NCBI GenBank assembly: GCA_017453365.1 | Contig: JAFTKH010000002.1 | Location: 1-58,333 of the forward strand | Source of the DNA: Clostridia bacterium | GTDB lineage: Bacteria; Bacillota; Clostridia; Oscillospirales; CAG-272 | Reading direction: 5' to 3' | DNA length: 58,333 nucleotides | In this document: positions 15,740 through 24,261 of the stretch, one piece after another | Numbering within the stretch: position 1 is the first letter of the stretch | Layout: each line of letters begins with the position of its first letter | Position numbers and translations under genes: made by a program | Notes under the pieces: generated by a model | Database searches by the model: none | The model's input: only the letters and a program-made list of their open reading frames with translations | What the model was told of the DNA's origin: nothing

Positions 15740-16480
15740 ATGATTTTTAACGAAGGTTTGCTTTCCCGTTTCTTTTACGACGCGGCGAAGGATACTCTTA
15801 ACGTACATCCGCTTCTTTATTTCGGACTTCTTTTTGTCGTACTTATATCGGCATATCTGCTCGGCAGCATCAACTCTGCCATTATCATCTCTCGCGCGGT
15901 ATATCACGACGACATAAGACGTCACGGGAGCGGCAACGCCGGTATGACGAATATGCTCCGTACGTATGGTAAGAATGCGGCACTTCTGACCCTGGCGGGC
16001 GACCTTTTGAAGACGGTTATCGCGCTCCTTATCGCAGCGCTCGTTTTCGGCTTCAATTACGTTGGCGGCATCAGCCTCGGCGGAAATCTCGGAGAATGCT
16101 ATCTTGCGGGTCTTTTCGCAGTGCTCGGTCACATCTTCCCTCTTTACTACAAATTCAAGGGCGGAAAGGGCGTGCTCGCAACTTCCACTATGGCGCTTGT
16201 GCTCTCTCCCGTCCCCTTCCTTATGCTTTTCTTGCTTTTTGTGCTTGTCGTCTGGCTTTCAAAATACGTATCCCTCGGCTCTGTGACGGTGGCGGTTCTC
16301 TACCCCGTAGTTATGCACGGATATTTTATGCTCGTATTCAGCACCTCGATGCCTGCTCTTGCGGCTATTTCGACGATAGCGCTCGCTGTAATTATAGTAT
16401 GGTGTCACAGGTCAAATCTCGTAAGAATCGGAAACAGAACGGAGAACAAGCTCTCCTTCGGAAAGAAGAAAGATGAATAA
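15740..16480 (+). CDS. plsY: Acyl-phosphate:glycerol-3-phosphate acyltransferase
   Basis: A 246-residue membrane protein that makes lysophosphatidic acid from acyl phosphate and glycerol 3-phosphate, the first step of phospholipid synthesis. Family motifs: SAYLLGSINSAIIIS, RRHGSGNAGMTNMLRTYGK and HIFPLYYKFKGGKGVLAT, plus about five to six membrane segments. It is longer than most PlsY proteins (~200) owing to an N-terminal extension and a C-terminal tail. The ATG at 15740 has GGAG six bases upstream; the ATG at 15728 precedes that site and is less likely. Confidence 0.92.
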   Translation: MIFNEGLLSRFFYDAAKDTLNVHPLLYFGLLFVVLISAYLLGSINSAIIISRAVYHDDIRRHGSGNAGMTNMLRTYGKNAALLTLAGDLLKTVIALLIAALVFGFNYVGGISLGGNLGECYLAGLFAVLGHIFPLYYKFKGGKGVLATSTMALVLSPVPFLMLFLLFVLVVWLSKYVSLGSVTVAVLYPVVMHGYFMLVFSTSMPALAAISTIALAVIIVWCHRSNLVRIGNRTENKLSFGKKKDE

Positions 16481-17657
16481 GCAGGGCGAGCTGATATCGC
16501 TTATTACAGATGCCTTTGGACGAGGTATAATAAGAAAGCTTGTTTTCTCACGTCCGAAGGACGGCTCGCCCGTAAAGATATCCGGCAGGCTCTCCGAGCT
16601 TCGGGGAGAGAGGGTTTTAGCACTTGAATATTCACTTCCCGGAAATACCGTTTCTCACAAAAACGTACGACAGGGCGAGCTGTTTTCCTTACTCTCCGAG
16701 CTTATTCCCTCATACAGTCAGATAAATCTCCTCACCACGGCGGGAGATGCCGAATATAAGGTCTCGGGCTCGGGTAAGGAAGCACTTCTTGGAAAAGAGA
16801 AGCTTGTACGAAAGCTTAACTCCGACGCGCTCGCCTTTGAGAGCGCTATTGAGGAGCTCGATAGGCGAAAAAGCTATATGCTATCCGGCTCCGAGGATTT
16901 TCTTATCGCACTCGGCATATCCGATAATTCCGGACGCGTGCACGACAAAAGACAAGGCAAATTCAGACAGATAAACAGATTTCTCGAGGAAATTGAGGAG
17001 ATATACCACAACCTGCCCGAAAGCGGAGAGCTCAGGGTGTATGACCTCTGCTGCGGAAAGAGCTATTTAAGCTTCGCGGTATATTATTACCTCACAGCTA
17101 TAAAGGGGCGCTCTGTGCAGCTTCTCGGCATTGACCTTAAGCGGGACGTTATTATTTGGTGCAGTGAGCTTTGCAAGCGGCTCGGCTATACCGGAATGAC
17201 CTTCACCTGGGGCGACGTGAAGAACACACCTAATGACGTTCGTCCCGATATGGTAATATCGCTTCACGCCTGTGACACGGCGACGGACGTAGTTCTGGAT
17301 ACTGCGGCAAGACTCGGGACGAAGGTCATTTTGTCCACTCCCTGCTGCCACAGACATTTGAGCAAAAGAATAAAATCGAAGGAGCTCTCCTTCGTTACCG
17401 ATTATCCGCACCTAAAAAACAAGCTGTGCGATACTCTGACCGATGCTATAAGGCTTTTGAAGCTTGAGGCGGTAGGCTATACAGTCGCGGCTGTAGAGCT
17501 CACCGACCCTGACGACACACCGAAAAACACGCTTCTGCGCGCCGTTCGGCGCGACGAATGCACGGGGCGTCACGTCGAACGCGCGAAGGAAAGATACCGC
17601 GCGGCGCTTGCCTTTCTTCTGGGCGAAGGGGTCACAGATTATCCGGAGGGAATATGA
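16473..17657 (+). CDS. Class I SAM-dependent methyltransferase (Methyltransf_32-like)
   Basis: A 394-residue protein. The N-terminal ~160 residues are of unknown fold. A Rossmann-type methyltransferase follows, with VYDLCCGKSYLSFAVYYYL (motif I), LLGIDLKRDVI, VISLHACDTATD and a CCHRHL motif, matching the family that includes METTL25/RRNAD1-like proteins. The substrate is unknown; an RNA or protein target is plausible. It overlaps plsY by 8 bases and is overlapped by tsaE, so it belongs to the plsY-tsaE-tsaB-rpiB operon. Confidence 0.75.
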   Translation: MNKQGELISLITDAFGRGIIRKLVFSRPKDGSPVKISGRLSELRGERVLALEYSLPGNTVSHKNVRQGELFSLLSELIPSYSQINLLTTAGDAEYKVSGSGKEALLGKEKLVRKLNSDALAFESAIEELDRRKSYMLSGSEDFLIALGISDNSGRVHDKRQGKFRQINRFLEEIEEIYHNLPESGELRVYDLCCGKSYLSFAVYYYLTAIKGRSVQLLGIDLKRDVIIWCSELCKRLGYTGMTFTWGDVKNTPNDVRPDMVISLHACDTATDVVLDTAARLGTKVILSTPCCHRHLSKRIKSKELSFVTDYPHLKNKLCDTLTDAIRLLKLEAVGYTVAAVELTDPDDTPKNTLLRAVRRDECTGRHVERAKERYRAALAFLLGEGVTDYPEGI

Positions 17658-18097
17658 AAATGCTATACACAACCGAAGACACAGCCGACACCGAAAGGGT
17701 AGGCCGCGAGCTCGCACGAGAGCTTGATGAAAGAGGCCTTTCTCGGGCGTTCATAGCCCTCGAGGGCGACGTTGGTGTGGGCAAAACCGTATTTACGCGC
17801 GGATTTGCCTCGTATTTCGGTATTCACGGTATAAAAAGCCCTACCTACACTATAGTCAACGAGCACAGGGGCAGCGGGGCGGATATCTACCATTTCGACC
17901 TTTATCGAATTGTGGACGATGACGACCTCTACTCTATAGGCTTCGACGAATACGTAGAGCGGAGCGGCTTCTGTCTTGCAGAGTGGAGCGAAAGACTGGG
18001 CGGCGAGCTTCCTCCCGGCGCAATTCGCGTAAAAATATCGAAAACGGACGGCGGCGATGACAAAAGAAATATAGAAATAACCGAGTCCGGGGAGTAA
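17654..18097 (+). CDS. tsaE: tRNA t6A biosynthesis ATPase TsaE
   Basis: A 147-residue P-loop protein starting at ATG 17654, which has GGAGGG just upstream. It shows Walker A LEGDVGVGKTVFTRG, the SPTYTIVNEH motif and HFDLYRI. TsaE drives the TsaB-TsaD complex that puts threonylcarbamoyl on A37 of ANN-decoding tRNAs. tsaB follows after two bases; tsaD is not in this window. Confidence 0.94.
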   Translation: MKMLYTTEDTADTERVGRELARELDERGLSRAFIALEGDVGVGKTVFTRGFASYFGIHGIKSPTYTIVNEHRGSGADIYHFDLYRIVDDDDLYSIGFDEYVERSGFCLAEWSERLGGELPPGAIRVKISKTDGGDDKRNIEITESGE

Positions 18098-18099
18098 AA

Positions 18100-18819
18100 A
18101 TGCTTATACTTGCACTTGACACAACGGCGAAGGCGGCGAGCGTGGCGGTAGCTGACGGCGAGCGCCTTCTAGCGCTTTATAACATAGACAACGGTCTGAC
18201 GCAAAGCGAGCTTATTCTGCCAATGGCGGAAAACGTACTGAAGAATTTACATCTCTCATTTTCCGACGTAGAGCTTTTCGCGGTAAGCGCCGGGCCCGGC
18301 TCCTTTACGGGAGTGAGAATAGGAACGGCTGTCATAAAAGGGCTCGCCTTCGGGCGTGACGTGCCCTGCGTATGCATCTCAACGCTCGAGGAGCTGGCAG
18401 AAAATCTCGCAGGGCTCGAGGGTATTCTCGTACCCGTTATGGATGCGCGACGCGGACAGGTCTATAATGCTCTGTTTCGGGGTGACGGAGCGAGCATCAC
18501 AAGACTTACCGAGGACAGGGCCATATCGATTGACGACCTCGCGACAGAGCTCGAAGGCTTTAAAAATGAGAAGATATACCTCTCGGGCGACGGCTATGCC
18601 GCCACAAGGGAGCAGCTTCTGCACAGGGGAATAGAGGTTGAATGTACCCCGCCCCTGCTTATTTCGGAGAACGCTTATTCGGTGGCGAGGGTAGCGCTAT
18701 CAAAATACGAAAAAGGAGAATACACAAACGACGTAGGTACTCTCCCGACATATTTAAGAGTGCCGCAGGCAGAGCGTGAGAGACTCGAAAGACTCGCGGC
18801 AGAAGGGACAAAAAAATGA
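18100..18819 (+). CDS. tsaB: tRNA t6A biosynthesis protein TsaB
   Basis: A 239-residue member of the ASKHA-fold TsaB/TsaD family: LALDTTAKAASVAV at the start, FAVSAGPGSFTGVRIGTAVIKGLA and PVMDARRGQVYNALF. It lacks the metal-binding histidines of TsaD and serves as scaffold and partner. It overlaps rpiB by four bases (ATGA). Confidence 0.93.
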   Translation: MLILALDTTAKAASVAVADGERLLALYNIDNGLTQSELILPMAENVLKNLHLSFSDVELFAVSAGPGSFTGVRIGTAVIKGLAFGRDVPCVCISTLEELAENLAGLEGILVPVMDARRGQVYNALFRGDGASITRLTEDRAISIDDLATELEGFKNEKIYLSGDGYAATREQLLHRGIEVECTPPLLISENAYSVARVALSKYEKGEYTNDVGTLPTYLRVPQAERERLERLAAEGTKK

Positions 18820-19268
18820 AAAAGATATTTATAGGCGCTGACAGCGCCGGCTATACGCTCAAGGGCGTGATTATCAAGCATCTTACCGAGCTTGGATACG
18901 ACGTTACCGACTGCGGAACGGACAGTACGGCTTCCTGCCACTATCCCGATTTCGCCGCTGCGGTATGCCACGGTGTGAAGGGCCACCTTTCGGACTCCTT
19001 CGGAATTCTCGTATGCGGAACGGGCATTGGAATGTCTATGTGCGCGAACAAGTACGACGGCATCAGAGCCGCCGTATGCGGTGACACATATTCGGCGAAA
19101 ATGACTCGCGCTCACAATGACGCAAACGTGCTTTGCCTCGGGGCAAGAGTCACGGGCGAGTGTCTTGCGCTCGACATACTCGACGCATTTCTGTCCGGAG
19201 TATACGAGGGCGGCCGCCACGCCATCAGAGTGGGAATGATGGAGCAAATCGAAAAAGGAGAAAAATAA
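18816..19268 (+). CDS. rpiB: Ribose 5-phosphate isomerase B
   Basis: A 150-residue RpiB that interconverts ribose 5-phosphate and ribulose 5-phosphate. Typical features: IFIGADSAGYTLKGVI (the Asp in the usual G-x-D start), GILVCGTGIGMSMCANK with the catalytic Cys, GIRAAVCGDTYSAKMTRAHNDANVLCLGARV. Placement after tsaB is common in Clostridia. Its stop lies one base from the end of the convergent mecA. Confidence 0.94.
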   Translation: MKKIFIGADSAGYTLKGVIIKHLTELGYDVTDCGTDSTASCHYPDFAAAVCHGVKGHLSDSFGILVCGTGIGMSMCANKYDGIRAAVCGDTYSAKMTRAHNDANVLCLGARVTGECLALDILDAFLSGVYEGGRHAIRVGMMEQIEKGEK

Positions 19269-19269
19269 C

Positions 19270-19851
19270 CTAAAGCTTCGAAAGCTTTGCTATTGCTTCT
19301 CCGCGGCATAAGAGTCTTCCCCGCTCTCCCTCGATATCGTAGGGGAGCTCCGGTATCTTGTCTCCAAATTCAAAAAGGGGCAAAACGGAGCTTCTTCCGT
19401 CTATCGTATTTTCCTTGACTCTTATATAGTAAGCTCCACCCGAGTCGATAAACAGGTCGCTCGCGAGTGTCTTATCGGTAAGCGCTCTTACTCCGCGAAG
19501 AAGAGTATCGAGCTCTGAAAAGCGGAATATATTCGTAACGCATTCGGCGCAAGTAACGCCGGAGGAGCGTGTAACCTCGTCGCGCTCACGCGCGGTAAGC
19601 GTACCGAGCTTTGTTACAAACAGCTCGCACGCCCCCTCCTCCGAGGGATAAAGCTGTATTAACACCTTCTCGTCTGCTATATCGAAGCCGCACCTCTCCT
19701 TCGCTTCGGCGAGTATGCAGAAGACTGCTTCACGCACCTCTTTTTTATCAAAGCTGTCTGGGTCCTCGCCTCTCGTTATACCGTAGTATTCGCAGTCGGC
19801 AGGGGTAAGCGACACCTTAAGCTTATTTAAACCAATACGCAAAAACTTCAA
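19270..19851 (-). CDS. mecA: MecA-like adaptor protein
   Basis: A 193-residue protein resembling MecA/YpbH, the adaptor that hands substrates to ClpC. The N-terminal ITRGEDPD-type substrate-binding start (KLKVSLTPADCEYYGIT) and the C-terminal domain with EGERGRLLCRGEAIAKL fit the family. It starts with TTG at 19851. In Bacillus it targets ComK; the target here is unknown. The end is tightly convergent with rpiB, with no terminator hairpin visible between them. Confidence 0.75.
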   Translation of the reverse strand: MKFLRIGLNKLKVSLTPADCEYYGITRGEDPDSFDKKEVREAVFCILAEAKERCGFDIADEKVLIQLYPSEEGACELFVTKLGTLTARERDEVTRSSGVTCAECVTNIFRFSELDTLLRGVRALTDKTLASDLFIDSGGAYYIRVKENTIDGRSSVLPLFEFGDKIPELPYDIEGERGRLLCRGEAIAKLSKL

Positions 19852-19929
19852 TATGTAAGACCTCTTTTATATTACTATATATATTGTACTCCAAGTACCG
19901 TAAAAATGCCACAGGTAATATATGGAGCT

Positions 19930-19997
19930 GCGGTGAGTTCGAGACCTTCCTCACCGCGAGGACCGCGTGTCCTCGACAAAAACAAAACTAAAGGATG
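19930..19997 (+). promoter_or_regulatory. Candidate preQ1 riboswitch upstream of queT
   Basis: A GC-rich 8-bp stem GCGGTGAG/CTCACCGC (19930-19957) encloses a 12-nt loop TTCGAGACCTTC. A second hairpin GAGGAC-CGCGT-GTCCTC (19958-19974) follows, then an A-rich stretch ACAAAAACAAAACTAAAGG. Loop CCTT (19945-19948) can pair with AAGG (19991-19994), which is the ribosome binding site of queT; this is a pseudoknot able to hide it. The A-rich tail recalls class I preQ1 aptamers, the embedded hairpin recalls class II. The class is not settled, but the gene downstream makes the ligand likely. Confidence 0.6.
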
Positions 19998-20003
19998 TAA
20001 AAA

Positions 20004-20510
20004 ATGAAAAGAAAAAATCACGACTACGTAAGAGGACTTACGCGCGGAGCGCTCACAGGTGCGCTGTACGTGCTCCTTACCTATTTATCGTCACTGCTCG
20101 GGCTTTCTAGCGGTGTCGTTCAGCTGCGAATTTCCGAGATGCTATGTATTCTCCCTATATTCTTCCCAGAGGCTATTCCGGGACTCTTTATCGGCTGCTT
20201 TATTTCGAATATTATCGCAGGGGGAGTTATATGGGACGTGATATTCGGAAGCATAGCGACTCTTATCGGCGCCTTCGGCGCATACTTCATGCGTAAGCTA
20301 CCGCGTAAGCTTTTGCCACTTGCCACTATACCGACCATTATCTCAAACTCCGCAATAATCCCGTTGGTTCTCATATATGCCTACGGGGCAGAGGGCGGTT
20401 TTTTTCCGATAATGATAACGGTAGCGCTCGGCGAGATGCTTTCCGCAGGAGTTCTCGGAGCAGTATTTTATTATTCGATAAGACGGCCTATAGAAAAAGG
20501 GTTAATATAA
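20004..20510 (+). CDS. queT: QueT-family queuosine precursor transporter
   Basis: A 168-residue integral membrane protein of the QueT/COG4708 group, an S component of ECF-type transporters that imports a queuosine precursor such as preQ1. It has about five to six membrane segments and the family stretch GVVQLRISEMLCILPIFFPEAIPGLFIGC. It needs an ECF energising module encoded elsewhere. The riboswitch-like leader and the nearby QueG-like gene fit salvage of queuosine. Confidence 0.88.
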   Translation: MKRKNHDYVRGLTRGALTGALYVLLTYLSSLLGLSSGVVQLRISEMLCILPIFFPEAIPGLFIGCFISNIIAGGVIWDVIFGSIATLIGAFGAYFMRKLPRKLLPLATIPTIISNSAIIPLVLIYAYGAEGGFFPIMITVALGEMLSAGVLGAVFYYSIRRPIEKGLI

Positions 20511-20557
20511 AAAGAAGCGGAAGACAAGCCTTGTGGCAGGCTATCTTCCGTTTCTTC
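20511..20557. terminator. Bidirectional terminator between queT and nfnB
   Basis: AAGAAGCGGAAGA pairs with TCTTCCGTTTCTTCTT around the loop caagccttgtggcaggcta, itself able to form a small stem (AGCCT/AGGCT). A-rich and T-rich flanks suit both convergent genes. Confidence 0.75.
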
Positions 20558-21961
20558 TTATATTTTTTTAAGCTCCTCGGCTATTGCTCGAGCTGCTTCT
20601 TTTCCTGCTCCCATAGCGGATATGACGGTTGCGGCACCCGTGACGGCATCTCCGCCTGCGTAAACGAGCTCACGGCTCGTCTTACCGCCCTCGGTAACGA
20701 CAATTCCGCCGCGGCTGTTAACATCGAGGCCGTCCGTTGTCGATTTAATAAGCGGGTTCGGTGTCGTTCCTATTGCCATTATCACAGTGTCGACATCAAA
20801 CTCGTGCTCGCTTCCCTCGATTTCCACAGGTCTGCGCCTTCCGCGCTCATCAGGCTCGCCGAGCTCCATTTTCACACAGCGAATAGCGCGTACAAAGCCG
20901 AAGGTATCGCGGTCTTCCCTATCCTCATACCCGAGAATTTCGACGGGTGAGGTAAGAAGGCGAAATTCTATTCCCTCCTCCATAGCGTGCTCTACCTCCT
21001 CGCGTCTGGCGGGGAGCTCGTCGAGAGAACGTCTGTATACTATATACACCTCTTTCGCACCAAGGCGCAGAGCTGTACGCGCCGCGTCCATAGCGACGTT
21101 ACCGCCGCCGACAACGGCCACTCTGCCACCCTTCATAATCGGAGTATCGGCATCTTCTCTGTACGCCTTCATAAGGTTAGAGCGAGTTAAAAACTCGTTT
21201 GCTGAATAAACGCCCTTCAACCCCTCACCGGGAATATTCATAAAGCTCGGAAGTCCTGCGCCCGTACCGATGAATACGGCGCTGTATCCCATTTCGAAAA
21301 GTTCATCAACCGTAAGAGTCTTACCTATTATCATATTTGTCATTATCTCGACGCCGAGCGCGCGAAGATTTTTCACCTCGCGGCGGACTATGGATTTAGG
21401 CAGACGAAACTCCGGTATTCCGTATACGAGAACGCCGCCCGGGGTGTGCAAAGCTTCAAAGACGGTGACATCGAAGCCAAGACGTGCAAGCTCTCCGGCA
21501 CACGACAGCCCGGCGGGACCGGAGCCTACGACCGCTATGCGGACATCGGATTTGTTTTTTTTCGGTTCGGCTACCTCTGTATTAGCATTATGGTAATCGG
21601 CGGCAAAGCGCTCGAGTCTGCCTATCGCGACAGCCTCGCCCTTTATACCTCTTACACATTTCGACTCGCACTGCCTCTCCTGGGGACAGACTCTTCCGCA
21701 AACGGCGGGAAACGATGACGATTCACTGATTATCTTATACGCTGCTTCATAATCTCCATCCTTTATCTTCGCAATAAAATCGGGGATTTTTATGTTAACC
21801 GGGCAACCTGAAACACAGGGCATATTTTTGCATCCGATGCAACGCGAGGCTTCCTCGGCTGCGAGCTCCGGTGTATAACCGAGCGCGACCTCGGAGAAGC
21901 TGCTTTTTCTCGCCTCGTCGGTGGCGAGTGGCATCGGCGTTCTTCTCATTACGTCAGCCAT
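20558..21961 (-). CDS. nfnB: NfnB, large subunit of NADH-dependent ferredoxin:NADP+ oxidoreductase
   Basis: A 467-residue flavoprotein of the glutamate synthase small-subunit family. It has an N-terminal iron-sulfur region (CIGCKNMPCVSGCPVNI and CGRVCPQERQCESKC), an FAD-binding motif VVGSGPAGLSCAGELARLG and an NADPH-binding motif VVGGGNVAMDAARTALRLG. On its own it could be called GltD, but it overlaps nfnA by 8 bases, which identifies the electron-bifurcating transhydrogenase NfnAB. That complex couples ferredoxin and NADH oxidation to NADP+ reduction in anaerobes. Confidence 0.9.
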   Translation of the reverse strand: MADVMRRTPMPLATDEARKSSFSEVALGYTPELAAEEASRCIGCKNMPCVSGCPVNIKIPDFIAKIKDGDYEAAYKIISESSSFPAVCGRVCPQERQCESKCVRGIKGEAVAIGRLERFAADYHNANTEVAEPKKNKSDVRIAVVGSGPAGLSCAGELARLGFDVTVFEALHTPGGVLVYGIPEFRLPKSIVRREVKNLRALGVEIMTNMIIGKTLTVDELFEMGYSAVFIGTGAGLPSFMNIPGEGLKGVYSANEFLTRSNLMKAYREDADTPIMKGGRVAVVGGGNVAMDAARTALRLGAKEVYIVYRRSLDELPARREEVEHAMEEGIEFRLLTSPVEILGYEDREDRDTFGFVRAIRCVKMELGEPDERGRRRPVEIEGSEHEFDVDTVIMAIGTTPNPLIKSTTDGLDVNSRGGIVVTEGGKTSRELVYAGGDAVTGAATVISAMGAGKEAARAIAEELKKI

Positions 21962-22817
21962 TATCGGTGCCCTCCTTCTTCATAAGATTGCACGCACTGT
22001 CAAAGGCGTGACGCTCAAAGCCGCGGTACATAGCGCCGCGCGACATAGCCTCGTCAAAATCGACCTCATATCCGTTGAAATCGGGGCCGTCGACACAGGC
22101 AAACTTCATAACACGGCGGCCGTCGACGTTAAGCGTGAGCCTGCATCCTCCGCACATACCCGTACCGTCTATCATAATCGGGTTCATCGAAACGACACAG
22201 GGTATGCCCGTAGGGCGTACAGCCTCTGTCACGAACTTCATCATAATAAGCGGGCCTATAGTAATGACCTTATCAAAGCGTCTTCCGTCCGCAAACATCA
22301 AATTAAGGGGCGCGCATACGTTTCCATGACTGCCGTAAGAGCCGTCGTCGGTCATAACGTAAAGCTCGTCCGACACCTCACGAAACTCGTCCTCGAGTAT
22401 TACAAGCTCACGGTTTCTAAACCCTATGACAGAGGTGACTCTGGCACCCGCCTCGTGCAATGCACGCGCTATCGGAAGGGCTATGGCGCATCCAACGCCG
22501 CCGCCGACGATACATACGTCAAAGAGGCCTTCGAGCTCCGTCGGCATACCGAGAGGCCCTGCAAAATCCGATATGCAGTCACCCTCGGAAAGCGCCGATA
22601 GCTTCTTCGTTGTAGCTCCTACTACCTGAAAAATTATAGTAACGGTGCCGCGCTCTCTGTCGTAGCCTGCGACAGTCAGGGGAATACGTTCGCCCTCGTC
22701 ATCGACACGAAGAATTATAAACTGCCCTGCCCTCGCCGAGCGTGCGACGAAGGGAGCCTCAATATCCATTCTTATAACGCTGTCATTCAGCGCTTTTTTA
22801 TAAACTATCTTATACAT
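21954..22817 (-). CDS. nfnA: NfnA, small subunit of NADH-dependent ferredoxin:NADP+ oxidoreductase
   Basis: A 287-residue ferredoxin-NADP reductase-like protein: an N-terminal flavin-binding barrel (AGQFIILRVDDEGERIPLTV, with the RxPL-type motif), an NAD-binding VCIVGGGVGCAIALPIARAL segment, and a C-terminal [2Fe-2S] site around GTGMCGGCRLTL plus CVDGPDF. Also called SudB-like. It pairs with NfnB downstream and overlaps the upstream kinase-like gene by 8 bases. Confidence 0.9.
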   Translation of the reverse strand: MYKIVYKKALNDSVIRMDIEAPFVARSARAGQFIILRVDDEGERIPLTVAGYDRERGTVTIIFQVVGATTKKLSALSEGDCISDFAGPLGMPTELEGLFDVCIVGGGVGCAIALPIARALHEAGARVTSVIGFRNRELVILEDEFREVSDELYVMTDDGSYGSHGNVCAPLNLMFADGRRFDKVITIGPLIMMKFVTEAVRPTGIPCVVSMNPIMIDGTGMCGGCRLTLNVDGRRVMKFACVDGPDFNGYEVDFDEAMSRGAMYRGFERHAFDSACNLMKKEGTDNG

Positions 22818-23568
22818 TTTTCGCTCTTTTTCTAGGTTTCGTAATAAATTGGTTTAAAATCTCTCTATCCTGACTGTCCCTGCCTGCAAGCATCGTAGCA
22901 GCCACTATAGGCAGCCAACGCTCTACATACTCGTGCCCGATATCGCTCACCGTACAGAACAGGGAGAGGTAGCTCTCTGCGGTGACGGCACCGAAGCGAA
23001 GCAAGAGGTTTAAGTAGGTATACGATGCATCGGCAGATGCATTTCCCTGCGTAGCGTGCGACCAGCCGACAATAAGAAATCTTCCGTCCTCGGTGACGAG
23101 AATGTTCTCGGGAAGGAAGCTTCCATGGCAGAGCTTATTATGCTTCGGGAGTGAATCGAGCTCGTTATGAAGCTCATACCTGCGTGTCGGGTCTACGGGT
23201 GATGCGCCAAGCTTCTCGTGCATTCTCTCACGAAGCTTATGCATTCTCGGAGCTTTTCTCCCGTGTACGGAAACCTGAAGTCTTGTAAAGCTGTCAAGCA
23301 GCTCCTCACTCCAGCTGTCAGCGACAAGGTCAGAAAGAGGTCTACATTCTCCGCACTCATAGACGATAGCGCAGCAGTCATCAGCATTGAAAACGTCAAC
23401 GGTTCGGGGCACCGGCAGTCCTGCTTCATAAGCGAAGGTGTGTGCGTATGCTTCGGCAAGAGCCCTCGAATAGGGTGCGCCCGAAAACGCCTGAATTATG
23501 TACTTACCGTCTCTGTAAAACGATGCGGCACCATTCTTAAAAATTAAATTATCCGTCTTATATTTCAT
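22810..23568 (-). CDS. Aminoglycoside/choline-kinase-fold protein with degenerate active site
   Basis: About 252 residues from ATG 23568, which has GGGAGG upstream. The fold assignment comes from an APH-like C-lobe: LCHGSFLPENILV (147-159) is the catalytic loop, but the usual HGD is H148-G149-S150, and the following metal-binding Asp (normally I-D-W/F) is Gly168 in LIVGWSH. The phosphotransfer base and a magnesium ligand therefore appear to be lost. It may be a pseudokinase with a binding role. It overlaps nfnA by 8 bases; the link is positional only. Confidence 0.65.
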   Translation of the reverse strand: MKYKTDNLIFKNGAASFYRDGKYIIQAFSGAPYSRALAEAYAHTFAYEAGLPVPRTVDVFNADDCCAIVYECGECRPLSDLVADSWSEELLDSFTRLQVSVHGRKAPRMHKLRERMHEKLGASPVDPTRRYELHNELDSLPKHNKLCHGSFLPENILVTEDGRFLIVGWSHATQGNASADASYTYLNLLLRFGAVTAESYLSLFCTVSDIGHEYVERWLPIVAATMLAGRDSQDREILNQFITKPRKRAKNV

Positions 23569-23674
23569 AGCACACCTCCCCCACACGGATTAACAAATGT
23601 ATTTTACCATAAATATATTAACTATTCAAGTATTTTCGCCAACATTTCGAAGAAAGCGCCTGAAAAAATAAAAA

Positions 23675-23706
23675 GCTCCCCTCCGCGGTGAAATGCGTAG
23701 GGGAGC
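23675..23706 (-). terminator. Terminator of the cotJ operon
   Basis: GCTCCCCT and AGGGGAGC form an 8-bp GC-rich stem with a 16-base loop, and the minus-strand continuation is TTTTTATTTTTTC. It lies just after the cotJC stop codon. Confidence 0.85.
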
Positions 23707-23711
23707 AAAAT

Positions 23712-24260
23712 TTATTCCGTAAGACTGCGAAGTGCCTCGCCGAAACGCTGATAGTGCACTATCTCACGTTGGCGAAGGAATTTTATAGCGTCATTTACGT
23801 CAGGGTCGTCGGAGAGACGAAGGATGTTATCGTAGGTAACTCTCGCCTTCTGTTCTGCCGCGAGGTCCTCGTTAAGGTCGCTTATAGCATCGCCCTTCGA
23901 GGATATTGCGAAGGCATTGAAGGGCTCGCCGGAAGCAGCGCAGGGGAACACGCCGGTACCGTGGCCGATATAATACTTATCGAAGCCTCCCGCAGTTATT
24001 TCCTCGGGGGTAAGGTTGCGTGTGAGCTGATAGATTATCGAGCCGACCATTTCCGCGTGACCAAGCTCCTCCGAGCCTATATCTGTAAGTGTTCCTATTA
24101 TTTTGCCAGAGGGCATCGAAAACCGCTGGTTAAGGTAACGTGTAGCCGCGCCAAGCTCGCCGTCAGGCCCGCCGAGCGCATCTATTATAAGGCTCGCAAG
24201 TCTTGCGTTCGGGGTCGCTATCTTCACGGGGTATTGAAGCTTTTTTTCATATATCCACAT
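23712..24260 (-). CDS. cotJC: Spore coat protein CotJC (manganese-catalase-like)
   Basis: A 182-residue ferritin-fold protein of the manganese catalase family used in the spore coat. Seen: YLNQRFSMPSGKIIGTLTDIGSEELGHAEMVGSIIYQL (Glu and E-x-x-H metal ligands) and KARVTYDNILRLSDDPDVNDAIKFLRQREIVHYQRFGEAL (Glu/His ligands). It is probably a peroxide-scavenging coat component. It is the last gene of cotJA-cotJB-cotJC, one base after cotJB, and is good evidence of a sporulating lineage. Confidence 0.93.
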   Translation of the reverse strand: MWIYEKKLQYPVKIATPNARLASLIIDALGGPDGELGAATRYLNQRFSMPSGKIIGTLTDIGSEELGHAEMVGSIIYQLTRNLTPEEITAGGFDKYYIGHGTGVFPCAASGEPFNAFAISSKGDAISDLNEDLAAEQKARVTYDNILRLSDDPDVNDAIKFLRQREIVHYQRFGEALRSLTE

Positions 24261-24261
24261 A

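Noticed and set aside
20558-21961. GltD of glutamate synthase
   Set aside because: No large subunit gene is nearby, and the overlap with a ferredoxin-NADP reductase-like gene identifies NfnAB.
21921-22601. Plus-strand open frame opposite nfnA
   Set aside because: Antisense shadow of nfnA, with no family features.
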